NCBI GenBank assembly: GCA_014529385.2
Contig: CM043967.1
Span: 67,001 to 131,000, forward strand
Source: Adiantum capillus-veneris
Taxonomy: Eukaryota > Streptophyta > Polypodiopsida > Polypodiales > Pteridaceae
DNA length: 64,000 bases
Direction of reading: 5' to 3'
The translations under genes and the position numbers were made by a program. The notes under the pieces were generated by a model. That model searched no databases, was not told the DNA's origin, and was given only the letters and a program-made list of their open reading frames with translations. Below, one piece after another: positions 13,206 through 23,424 of the stretch. Within the stretch, counting starts at the first letter, position 1. Every line of letters starts with the position of its first letter.

Positions 13206-14927
13206 GTTAGACAAGACAAAGACATGATAGAAGAGTCATCTTAATTCATTAGAAAGTACAAACTCGTCCGTGAACAATGGACTGAGATACAACTTCTGTA
13301 AGTATGGAATTAGAATGTCTTCAAGGTAAAAATCGAAGGAATGCCCCTCGAAAGAAGGTGGTGAGACAGTTGTTCCCGGCGGATTTAGTTCTCCCTTTTC
13401 AGGAGTATCATCAATTAGTAGTGTATTAGCTGCATCAAAGGGTACACCGATTTGGCTAAACGGTTTGTACAAAAGAGGTAAGTGTGGTTTTTTAGGGTGG
13501 TAGTGGCCCTCAACGGTAACGCATTTTCTTTGATCATACAAAAAGGCAAAATTTGACGTGTGAGCGTGGCATACACTGCAAACTATTGCAACTAGTGGCG
13601 ACAAGTTTTGCCTTTGCATTGAAGACCATATGGCAACTATAAAGCGCGGAAGAAGAAACTGAATAAATTCCTTGGTTCCTGGACGAACCACGACTCGACA
13701 AGCTCCCATCCGAAACGTTTGCAAATCCTCAAAGGGTCCTCTATCACCGAGAGGCACCCGCATCAGCAGCAATCCATTGACGTCCAAGATAATCAACCTC
13801 TGTAAAAGTTGACAAGTATATATAAGTAGTTAGAAGCTGAACATATTTTGCCATACTTGAATAGACATTACTGGAACAACCGTATCTACAGGTAGCAAGG
13901 GTCCATACTGGGTCTCTGTAGTGTTCATGTCGTTGTTGCTCTCCTCTGCTTTATCTTCATAGTCATCATTCACATCTTCATCAGGGGTCTCCCCCATGGC
14001 TCTTTCTGCCTCATTCAAGGTTTCCTCCAAGGTCTTTTCCTCTCCCTCGGTTGATCGGCTTGCCTCATACATCCTTGCCTGATCCATATCATTTTGCTCA
14101 TCCCTAGGCCTGCTTTCCTCATCCATATCCTTTTGCTCATCTATAGGCCTGCTTTCCTCATCTTGGGTTTCAGCCATAGGATCTTTTGGCTCCTCCACTG
14201 GCTGACTTGGCTCTTTCATTGTCTCCTCTGGTTGTACCTTAGCACCTTCCATATGCTCATTTGACCTTTCCTAATCCTCGGCTCTTTCATCTTCTGCTGA
14301 TATGAGCCCCTCGGCCCGTTGTGATTCCACTGTATCGGATGTAGGGGTTTGTCTTGGTGGCACGTCATGTTTTGTTAGATCAATAGTGCGCTCATCCAAG
14401 CCACTATCTTCAAGCTCTCTAGGGCTAGACATAGTAAGCAGGTGTTGTATTAAACTTACCCGGTATCTTTGCAAATAATCATATGTGTAGTTTTTTAAAG
14501 CACTCTGCAAAATTGAAAGACCACATGGTGAGAATTCTTTTATAGACTAAACCAAAACTAACTGAATGCATTGCCAAATGGGTACCTTAGTCATGAAAGG
14601 TTTTAATGCAAAGTAGCTTTGCAGGACATATTCTGCATGGAGAAGACATCTCCAGCCGCAAGAATTTCCATCGGTTTGATTTGGGACAGGTACTTCTTTG
14701 ATTGGGGCTTTGTATAGTTCATACCTTCCACATAGCTTGCCATAGGCAAGCAACAACCTCTTTATACAACTGCACAAAGCAATGTCAAGATGTTAGCATG
14801 AGGCTTCAAATTTACATGGATATCTATAAGAAACACTTTCTGATACAAAACACTTACAGCCTAATTTCAGGGTGGGTTCCTTTTATTGAATTGAACACCC
14901 ACACTGCTGGTTGGTCAACATCAAGGC

Positions 14928-14932
14928 ATATG
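14928..14932. repeat. Left target-site duplication (ATATG) of the copia
   Basis: ATATG immediately before the left LTR matches ATATG at 20489-20493 after the right LTR. Keeping one copy restores an uninterrupted Ulp1 frame, which independently confirms the insertion point. Confidence 0.95.
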
Positions 14933-15155
14933 TGTTGGGATTAAAGCCCAAGTGGCCTCTTATGCGGATATGGCCGGCCGCCCGCCTAACTCACTTACCT
15001 CTAACTCTTTGTATATACTAACTTATACTTTGTGAATACTAAGGAATTGGGAGATAACCCTTCTAACAGTTCTCTGCGTACTGTACTATGTAAGCTCACT
15101 GTGTGTGTGTGTGTGTGTGTGAGAGAGTCGACCCACGCTCCGCTCCGCGACTCCA
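14933..15155 (+). repeat. 5' LTR of copia
   Basis: 223 bp, TG...CA. It contains a GT microsatellite (about 15100-15120) three units longer than in the 3' LTR. The single substitutions are ACTATGTAAG here versus ACTGTGTAAG in the 3' LTR, and GACTCCA versus GACTTCA. Confidence 0.95.
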
Positions 15156-15157
15156 AT

Positions 15158-15170
15158 TGGTATCAGAGCC
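15158..15170 (+). promoter_or_regulatory. Primer-binding site, initiator Met tRNA
   Basis: TGGTATCAGAGCC, the standard plant copia primer site complementary to the 3' end of initiator tRNA-Met, two bases after the 5' LTR. Confidence 0.93.
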
Positions 15171-16220
15171 TTGGTTCATTGCGGATTTGCGCAATCGCGC
15201 GCGCGCGCACTTTTCCGGCAGATTCTGGATCCGGAGTTCGAAAATTCACACTCGGCGTTCTGGGAGCGTTTCCTACAGGTGACCTGCAGTTTTACCCCCC
15301 TTTCGAAGCCGTTTATGCCCTCAGAATTTCGTTCTGAGCACTACAGCAGAAGATAGATTTCAGCCGCAAAGAAATCCGTCTTGTGTAGATTGGCAAGTAG
15401 GAGGTGGTCGACATCAATATCGACATCGACATACATCACTTATTCGTCTTCAGAGCATCATCTATAGACCAGGTACACATATATATCATCAGATATATAT
15501 ATTGCAGTCTGCATTGCTACTTCTTGTGCTTGCCAGGTTCCAGGGGAGGTGTGGCCATACGACGGCTTGACACCACTGGCATGTATTGCAGATTGATGTA
15601 CTGTGATTGTGGGTCTGCTAGTTGTGAGTCACGCTAGCAGACAGACCGCCGCAGCGGTCATAGGACAGTGATTGGTCTATTATAGGATGTATGCTAGTTC
15701 TGGGCAGTTTGCTGAGCCATCTGAGAGGGTCATGTGTGAGGTTTTTTGAAGCCAAGCACTGGGGGCTGGGTTACCCAGTGTGAGGTGGATTAGGTTGCTG
15801 GAGTTCCCCTCTACACGCATCCTCTTCGGCGACTTTTATCCCTTAGGATGTATGACTTTGTGTAGACACTGGATTGCATCTTATGCGTCAGGCTGTTCAG
15901 GCATTGTTCAGGGTTCAGTCTTGAGACAGATACAGGTTCTGTCATCGCCCAGAGAGGAGACAGTGTATGCTTACAGGACAAAATATTACAGAGATTTTTT
16001 AGATTTGTCACTGGTCAGCTATTTATGATTGTTTTTTGAGCTATCTTTTGGTTCCTAGAGCTCAGTTTACAGGGGAGACTCTGTCAAAATTTTCAAAATA
16101 CTGACAGTTCCTGAGGAGAGGTGTTCAGCTTGTTGATTACAGCTTGTTTACTGTGTACAGAGGCCAGTTTACAGGGGAAACTCTGCCGGATTTTTCTCAG
16201 GAGTAAGCAGTTTGGCAGAT
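15171..16220 (+). other. Copia untranslated leader, no gene
   Basis: About 1.05 kb between the primer site and the gag ATG. It contains only short open frames. A motif of the form CAGTTTACAGGGGA(G/A)ACTCTG occurs twice (about 16066 and 16166), a small internal duplication. Confidence 0.7.
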
Positions 16221-19200
16221 ATGGCATCTTCTCAAAGTGAGACTCTTTACAACATAAAGAAGCTGGATGGCACAAACTTTCCATTCTGGAAGAAGCAGAT
16301 TTGGCAGGTTTTGGTGCAGAAAAAAACAAGTGAAGCCACTGAAGCTCAAAGGGGAGAGACCAGAAGGTATGGCTGAAGATGAGTGGGAAGAGCTTGACGA
16401 GTTAGCTTGTTCCACAATCATGCTGACACTGGTAGAAAATGTTTACTTCAACGTAGCAGAAGAGACTACAATGTATGGCGTATGGCAAAAGCTATGTGGT
16501 ATGTACGAGAAACAAAGTGCTGCTTCTCAGATTTACTGGCTCAAGAAATTGGTGGATTTGAAGATGAAGGAAGGGACAGCCATGTCAAATCATCTGAATG
16601 AATTTCACACAATTTTCAGCCAGTTAACAGCACAGGAGATAGTCTTTCCAGATTCAGTGAAGGCTATGTTTCTCTTAATCACTTTGCCAGACAGTTGGGA
16701 TACTTTTCGTACAGCGTTAAGTAATTCTGTCGCGCCAGAAGGTCTTACAAGTGCCAATGTAGAAGGCAGCTTGCTCACAGAGGAAGTGAACAGGAAGAAC
16801 ATTGACAAAGGCAAAGGCAATAGTGCTTTGGTCGTTCGAGGGAGACAACAGTTTAAAGAGAAGAAGGGTAAGAAGGCACAAAACCGAAGTAAGTCTCGTG
16901 ATTCGAAGTCAAAGGATGACATAGAATGCTACCATTGTGGCAAGAAGGGTCACATGAAGCGAGACTGTACGAAGTGGAAACAAGAAAAAGGAAAAACAAA
17001 GAGTTCTGAGCAAGATGAAAAGAAGAGTTCAGTGAAGATTGAAGAGGTGAATGTCACAGGATCTGGTTCAGACAGTGATTCTGGTATAGCAGTTGGTGAC
17101 ATCTTCCTTACAAGCAATCTTGATTCTGTTTTCTTGACTACAGAGGATGGACATGCTATGAGTGATTGGATTATCGACTCAGGGGCATCTTTACATGTTT
17201 CTCCGCACAAAGAGTGGTTTACATCATATGTGGCTACTAAAGATTATGTCAGACTTGGCAATGAGCAGGTTTGTGACATACTTGGAGTGGGAGATGTGCA
17301 GTTGAAGTTTCAGAATGGCTCTTCTTTATGGCTCAAGAATGTCAGACATGTTCCAGCAATCCGAAAGAGCTTGATTAGTACAGGGAAGTTGGATGATGCG
17401 GGTTATGTGACAGTTTTTGGGAACAGCCCTTGGAAGATCTCCAAAGGTTCGATGACTGTAGCACATGGCAGCAAGTCAGGAACTCTGTACACTTTACATG
17501 TTTCAGAGGTTAAAAACCATGTAATTAATGTGATTGAGCAGCCAAGTGTGTCACTGTGGCATCGTAGGTTGGGACATATGTCAAAAAGAGGAATGGAAAT
17601 ACTTTCTCATTATGGTTATTTGCCTGGCTTTTCATTTCAAGATTTCGAGTTTTGTGAGCATTGTGTTTATGGTAAGCAAACACAGGAACCGCACAGATCA
17701 AAGAGGAATCGTAGGGACGAACGGTTAGCTCCTGTACACAGTGATCTATGCGGACCAATGCCTAGTTTGTCACTAGGGGGAGCAGCGTACTTTTGTACAT
17801 TCATAGATGACTATTCTCGCAAAGTATGGGTTTACTTCTTGAAGCACAAGGATGAGGTGCTCAAGGTCTTTAAGACATTCTTGCAGCTGGTGGAGAATCA
17901 GAGTGGTCAGAAGCTGAAGTGCTTGAGAACTGACAATGGTGGAGAGTACGTTTCCAAAGCTTTTCAAGACTTTTGTGAAGCAAAAGGGATTAAGCGGGAA
18001 CTTACTGCACCATATAATCCTTCACAGAATGGGGTTGCAGAACGTATGAATAGGACCATACAAGAGAAGTTCAGAAGCATGTTGTCAAATGCTGAGTTGC
18101 CTGATGGATTTTGGGCGGAAGCAGTGGCTACAGCAGTCCATTTGATCAACAGGTCTCCTAGTAGGGTTCTGGATAAGAGTGCAGTGGCCGAGATGCTATG
18201 GACAGGCAAGGCACCTTCGTATAAGCATCTCAGAGTCTTTGGTTGTGAAGCTTATAGCCATATTCCTAAGGAGTTCAGAAATAAGTTAGAACCAAAGAGC
18301 AAGAAGTGTATATTTCTTGGCTACGGAGAATCGGGCGAGATGGGTTACCGGCTTTGGGATCCTGAGTCCAGAAAGCTTATTCGTAGCAATGATGTGCATT
18401 TCAATGAAGCCAAGTTTCACGCTAAGCCAGAGAAGACAGAGGAGATCAGAAGAGTTATCTTCAGGGAAGATGGACCTAGTGCTAGCACATCAAGACAGCA
18501 TGGTCAAGCTCAGGAACAGCCTATAGTGGCTAGAGAGGCAGAATCAGTTGTGGTGCGACGTTCTGAGCGTGTCTCCAAACCACCTGATCGTTATGTGCCA
18601 TCTCTAAATTATGTCATGCTCACAGATTGCGGAGAACCATCTTGTTACAAGGAAGCATTACAAGTGGTTGACTCGAAAAAATGGCAGTTGGCCATGCAGT
18701 CAGAGATGGCAGCTCTGCATAAAAACCAGACATGGAAGTTGGTTAAATTACCACAGGGCAAAAAGGCTCTACCTTGTAAATGGGTTTACAGGTATAAGAT
18801 CACCGCTCATGATAGTCAGCCAAAGTACAAAGCAAGGATTGTTGCCAAGGGCTTTAAGCAAGAACAAGGCATTGACTTTGATGAAGTCTTCTCTCCAGTG
18901 GTCAAGATGACTACATTGAGATGCTTTCTTGCATTGGTTGCTATATTGGATTTGGTGTTGCACCAAATGGATGTCAAGACAGCGTTCTTGCATGGTGATT
19001 TAGATGTGGAAATTTACATGCAGCAGCCAGAAGGGTTTGTTGAGAAAGGCATGGAACATTTGGTATGCGAGTTGTTAAAGAGTCTTTATGGCTTAAAACA
19101 ATCACCGAGGGCATGGTACCATAAGTTCCACCAGTTTATGCTTTCTCAAGGCTACAAACGTAGTGAGTTCGATCACTGTCTATATACAAAGAAGGCTAAG

Positions 19201-20187
19201 GATGGCAGTTGGCTGATCCTTATTTTGTATGTGGATGACATGTTGATTGCTGGCAAACACTTGGAAGAAATTTCAGCTTTGAAGTCAAAGATGGCAAAAT
19301 CGTTTGACATGAAAGACATGGGTGAGGCAAGTCATATACTTGGTATGCGCATTGAGAGAGACAGATCAAAGAAGTTGATTTGGTTATCTCAAATAGAGTA
19401 TATTGACAAGGTTTTGCAACGTTTCAATATGGAGAAGGGAAAGGCATTGAGTGTTCCATTGCCACCATATGTGAAACTTAGCAAACAAGATTGTCCTGTG
19501 TCTGAGGAAGAAAAGGCTGAAATGGATAAGATTCCATATGCGTCTGCAGTGGGTAGTTTGATGTATGCAATGATTGCTACACGTCCGGATATTGCATTTG
19601 CAGTGGGAGTGGTTAGCAGATATATGTCAAATCCCGGCAAGAAACATTGGGAGGCAGTGAAAGGTATCATGAGATACTTAAAACATACAAAGAGTATGCG
19701 CATATGCTACGGTAGTCAGGATTTGAGTGTCAGAGGATACACTGACTCAGATTATGCAGGAGACTTGGATAAGAGGAGATCTACATCAGGCTATGTCTTT
19801 ACATTGGCTGGAGGTGCCATATCATGGCAATCTCGATTACAAGATTGTGTTACGCAGTCTACTACAGAAGCTGAGTATGTTGCAGCAAATGAGGCATGCA
19901 AAGAAGCTATTTGGCTTGGTAGATTGGTTGCAGACTTGGGAATCAAAGTAGATATGCCAGAGTTATATTGTGATAGTCAAAGTGCTATACAATTGGCAAA
20001 GAATCCAGTGTTCCATTCAAAGACTAAGCATATTGATGTCAAATATCACTTCATTAGGGAAGTACTTGAAGACAAGCAGATACAACTGCTGAAGATCCAC
20101 ACCAAGGACAATCCTGCTGATCTACTCACAAAGGGACTTCCAGGAGAGGGCTTTGTGCATTGTCGTGAGTTATTGGGCATTGGATAG
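16221..20187 (+). CDS. Copia gag-pol polyprotein (frame change near gag start)
   Basis: The natural gag start appears to be the ATG at 16221 (MASSQSETLYNIKKLDG). This frame leaves the long one at a run of seven A at 16320-16326, so the first 35 codons are out of frame with the rest. The long frame (16267-20187, 1306 codons; numbering from 16267) holds gag with DEWEELDELACSTIML, the zinc knuckle CYHCGKKGHMKRDC at about 221, and protease IIDSGAS (Asp304). Next come the gag_pre-integrase HRRLGHMS, integrase Asp493, Asp556 and Glu592 (a 35-residue D-E gap), and RT with LYVDDM (Asp990, Asp991). RNase H follows, with TDSDYAGD and CDSQSAIQL, ending NPADLLTKGL. All catalytic residues are present. The A-run shift may be a disabling indel or a slippage site. 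Confidence 0.95.
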
Positions 20188-20260
20188 ATGGCAGCCATGT
20201 AAATCTTTGTACATTTATGTTCATAGATTTACAGTTACTTAAAGTGCCACATTGGACTTT

Positions 20261-20271
20261 AAGTGGGAGGT
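20261..20271 (+). promoter_or_regulatory. Copia polypurine tract
   Basis: AAGTGGGAGGT directly before the 3' LTR, the usual plus-strand primer sequence of plant copia elements. Confidence 0.9.
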
Positions 20272-20488
20272 TGTTGGGATTAAAGCCCAAGTGGCCTCTT
20301 ATGCGGATATGGCCGGCCGCCCGCCTAACTCACTTACCTCTAACTCTTTGTATATACTAACTTATACTTTGTGAATACTAAGGAATTGGGAGATAACCCT
20401 TCTAACAGTTCTCTGCGTACTGTACTGTGTAAGCTCACTGTGTGTGTGTGTGTGAGAGAGTCGACCCACGCTCCGCTCCGCGACTTCA
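20272..20488 (+). repeat. 3' LTR of copia
   Basis: 217 bp, matching the 5' LTR except for two substitutions and a GT run shorter by six bases. It is followed by the ATATG target duplication at 20489-20493. Confidence 0.95.
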
Positions 20489-20751
20489 ATATGAGACTCC
20501 AGTGATGGTTGTTCTCATATGGAAAGATGATCACAGTAACTTCCAGCATAGCACAATGGAGAAACCAACTCTCAAAGGTCCCAGATGGACTGTTCTTTTG
20601 TCTAATAATCACTGACATTTGTGGATCAAGAAGAAACACCTCTGTGTGGGTGTGTAGTGGGAGTTGACTTTTGATCAGGCTGCAGAGACTCTACGTGAGT
20701 TAGCAAACCTATTATCTGAGTTTTCAAAGCTAGCAAGATAGTAACGCTTAC

Positions 20752-21578
20752 TTAAGACAAGCATAGATAATTGTGTCTGAAATCTGAACATCTGGATTTT
20801 GCAATAAATTAATGTCCACTTTTTCCAGAGCTCGCTTTCTGGCTCCATCTACAAATGGTATCTCTGCAAGCAAACCATCCTTCATTGAAAGTAGAGTTTC
20901 TTGATTGCTTGCCTCTATGGAAAGGGTCACATTGCACTCTGTTTGCCTCTGGGACTCCACTGCTACTTTTGCTTTCTCCTTAAGCTCTGCTTCCCTCATG
21001 TCCTCTGTTTGGCGAGCAATAGTCTCTGCCCTTGCCCTTGTATTCACATCATGTGTGACATCTACAACTGTGAGTTGTGGCACTAGCTCCGGGGGGTATA
21101 ACAAAATTTCCCTCATTTTCTTATCCTTGCAGACATTGGGGACCAATAGTTTGTCATACCTCCACCTTATTCTTTTCAGTGTCTCACTATCTTTTTCCAT
21201 TATAGTAACCCTGTGGGCATGGGCTGCAACAATGGTCATGTCACTGAAGTACTCCAGTAGGAAGTCCTCTGCTGCTTCCTGTAGAGCCATTAATGCCACC
21301 ACCTTCCACCTTTTGGTGCCCCAGGTAGCTTCATCACATATGGACCTCACCATCCTCTGGAAGGGCAGCTTTGGTATGCATAAATCTACACATTTCTGTG
21401 CCTTTCTGATTTCTCTGAAAAGTCCCATACAGGTTTGTAACTTCTTCATCCTTGGCCCTTTCAGAATTTTATTTGGTTTTCCAGGTCTTTTCTTTGGGGT
21501 TGCAGATCTGCTACTTGCTTTAGATGCTAATCCTGGTCCCTTGCCTGCCTTCCTTGCAGTGGCTTTTGTTCTAGCCAT
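20752..21578 (-). other. Exon 1: H3 tail mimic, H3 histone fold and linker
   Basis: This exon is fully open (275 codons plus two bases). The start ATG at 21578 has a good context (GTGAAATGGC). Relative to canonical H3, the alpha-N, alpha-1, alpha-2 and alpha-3 segments are collinear, and loop 1 is one residue longer. K4 and the A-R-K around K9 are kept; Q5 is Ala. After the fold, residues 141-275 are charged and partly coiled-coil-like (ETIARQTEDMREAELKEKAK). They lead into ISDTIIYACL, which is the first Ulp1 motif. The donor is CTTAA|GTAAGC and the acceptor CTGCAG|CC, giving a 72-bp intron. Coding-strand identity with copy B is limited to the H3 part. Confidence 0.85.
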
Positions 21579-21599
21579 TTCACTGTACACCAAAAGAAG

Positions 21600-22400
<801 letters not shown>

Positions 22401-22439
22401 GCACAGTACTAACGGCGCTTCACTGAGAAGCATGCTCAG

Positions 22440-22843
22440 ATGATGTTGCCTGCTGTGCCTGACTTCAGGATTGGAGACAGGACCTATATCTTCTTACATG
22501 ATGTGCAAAGTGTCTTTTATTTAAGGGAGGATTTCTCCCTGGCTATTATTTCCAGAGTCCAAGAGGAGAGGAGTGGATTTGTTTCAGAGGATAGTAGTGA
22601 TGATGAGGCAATGGAAACATCCAGCAATCCAATGGAATGCCTTCGAAGATGCTTTGAGAAAGCTGAAAAATACAAGGAGACACTACCTGATGAAGCCACC
22701 TTCCAAGCAATAAGACAAAGCCTAAGACCATCAAAAAATAACAAAGAAGTGGAGGATTGGTTTAACCATTCAGGTCAGGGGTCAACTACATCTGTAGACC
22801 TATGGCAAGAAAACCTCTTTCTGCAGGATGAGAGCTTCATGGT

Positions 22844-22906
<63 letters not shown>

Positions 22907-23361
22907 TGTCACTTCTGACATGGTATGTGCAGTCTTGGATTGCTGACAAGGATGACTTCCTTCGGCGTTGGACAAGAGAGTATCGAGGAAGGGATGTGGC
23001 CCTAGCACAGTACCTTTCAAAGCTTTGCGAGTCGCCGATAGTAGTTTTTCACAATTCCATGTCACAAGAGGGTTCAATAGCAACTTACACATTCAAGACA
23101 CTATCACACTTCTTGGGTGGACCGGTGCTGCCCAAAAGTGCAGATAAAGTCATTCTTGTGGACAAAGTGTTTGCTAGAGATTGTTTTGGTTACTGCCCAG
23201 GCTATATAGGTGGTCGGGCAGTGTATTACTACACCTACACAGCAATAGCACTAGCTCTTGGTAGACAAAACCCATATGAACTTTTAGAGTATGGCAAACA
23301 TCTCATGATTCGTTACAAGGGTGACGTGCCAAAAAACAAAATTGAACCTTCAAAATCTTGA
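22440..23361 (+). CDS. Transposon gene M, copy A (two exons)
   Basis: Exon 1 (22440-22841) and exon 2 (22933-23361) are joined at ATG|GTAACT and GTGCAG|TCT in phase 0, giving about 276 residues. The intron holds a 60-bp CT run. Blocks shared with copy B are IFLHDVQSVFYL (copy B: VFLHDLEKAFGL) and an exon 2 core: DDFLRRW, LAQYLSKL, IVVFHNSMS, TFKTLSHFLG, ILVDKVFAR and NPYELLEYG. Copy B has about 150 more residues upstream. Here that region is replaced by the fold-back, so this copy may be 5' truncated. No domain is recognised. It converges on gene T, with stops 64 bp apart. Confidence 0.6.
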
Positions 23362-23424
23362 TACACTTCAAGTAGCAATTGTATAAGATCATGTATTACA
23401 TAAATTTTGTACAATGTCATCCAC

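Larger units (their letters stand above)
14933..20488 (+). mobile_element. Full-length Ty1/copia retrotransposon, young
   Basis: Complete element: 5' LTR 14933-15155, primer site, gag-pol, polypurine tract, 3' LTR 20272-20488, flanked by 5-bp ATATG duplications. The LTRs run TGTTGGGATT to ACT(C/T)CA. They differ by two substitutions and three GT units, so they are about 99% identical and the insertion is recent. It landed inside the Ulp1-coding exon of transposon copy A, in the opposite orientation to that gene. Confidence 0.97.
13236..21578 (-). pseudogene. Histone H3-like / Ulp1 protease / FCP1-like phosphatase fusion gene
   Basis: Five exons: 21578-20752, 20679-20489 plus 14927-14858 (one exon split by the copia insertion), 14769-14586, 14504-13857 and 13799-13236. 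All have GT-AG borders and matching phases, for 827 residues. Residues 2-10 read ARTKATARK, like the H3 tail. Residues 52-138 are an H3 fold (REIRKAQK, LPFQRMVR, ALMALQEAAED, HRVTIMEKD). After a charged linker comes a Ulp1/C48 domain: an ISDTIIYACLNLI start, HHWSLI (His335), FNS (Asn352 where Asp is usual), and QTDGNSCG (Gln394, Cys400). The His-to-Asn gap of 17 and His-to-Cys gap of 65 match yeast Ulp1. Next is an acidic E/D-rich segment, then an FCP1/NIF-like HAD domain: ILDVNGLL (Asp646), AIWSS, LLIDD (770-771). The gene is broken by the copia and by a TAG at 14273-14271, which could be avoided if GTAAGT at about 14459 is a donor. Confidence 0.85.

Noticed and set aside
13236-13796. Annotating the FCP1-like phosphatase as an independent gene
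   Set aside because: Its frame has no good start codon of its own, and the acceptor at 13801-13800 joins it in phase to the Ulp1-containing exons.
20748-21578. Reading the histone fold as a host H3 gene or a recent H3 pseudogene
   Set aside because: The fold continues in phase into a Ulp1 domain. It is far more divergent than any core histone, lies between transposon ends, and has a counterpart in a second transposon copy.
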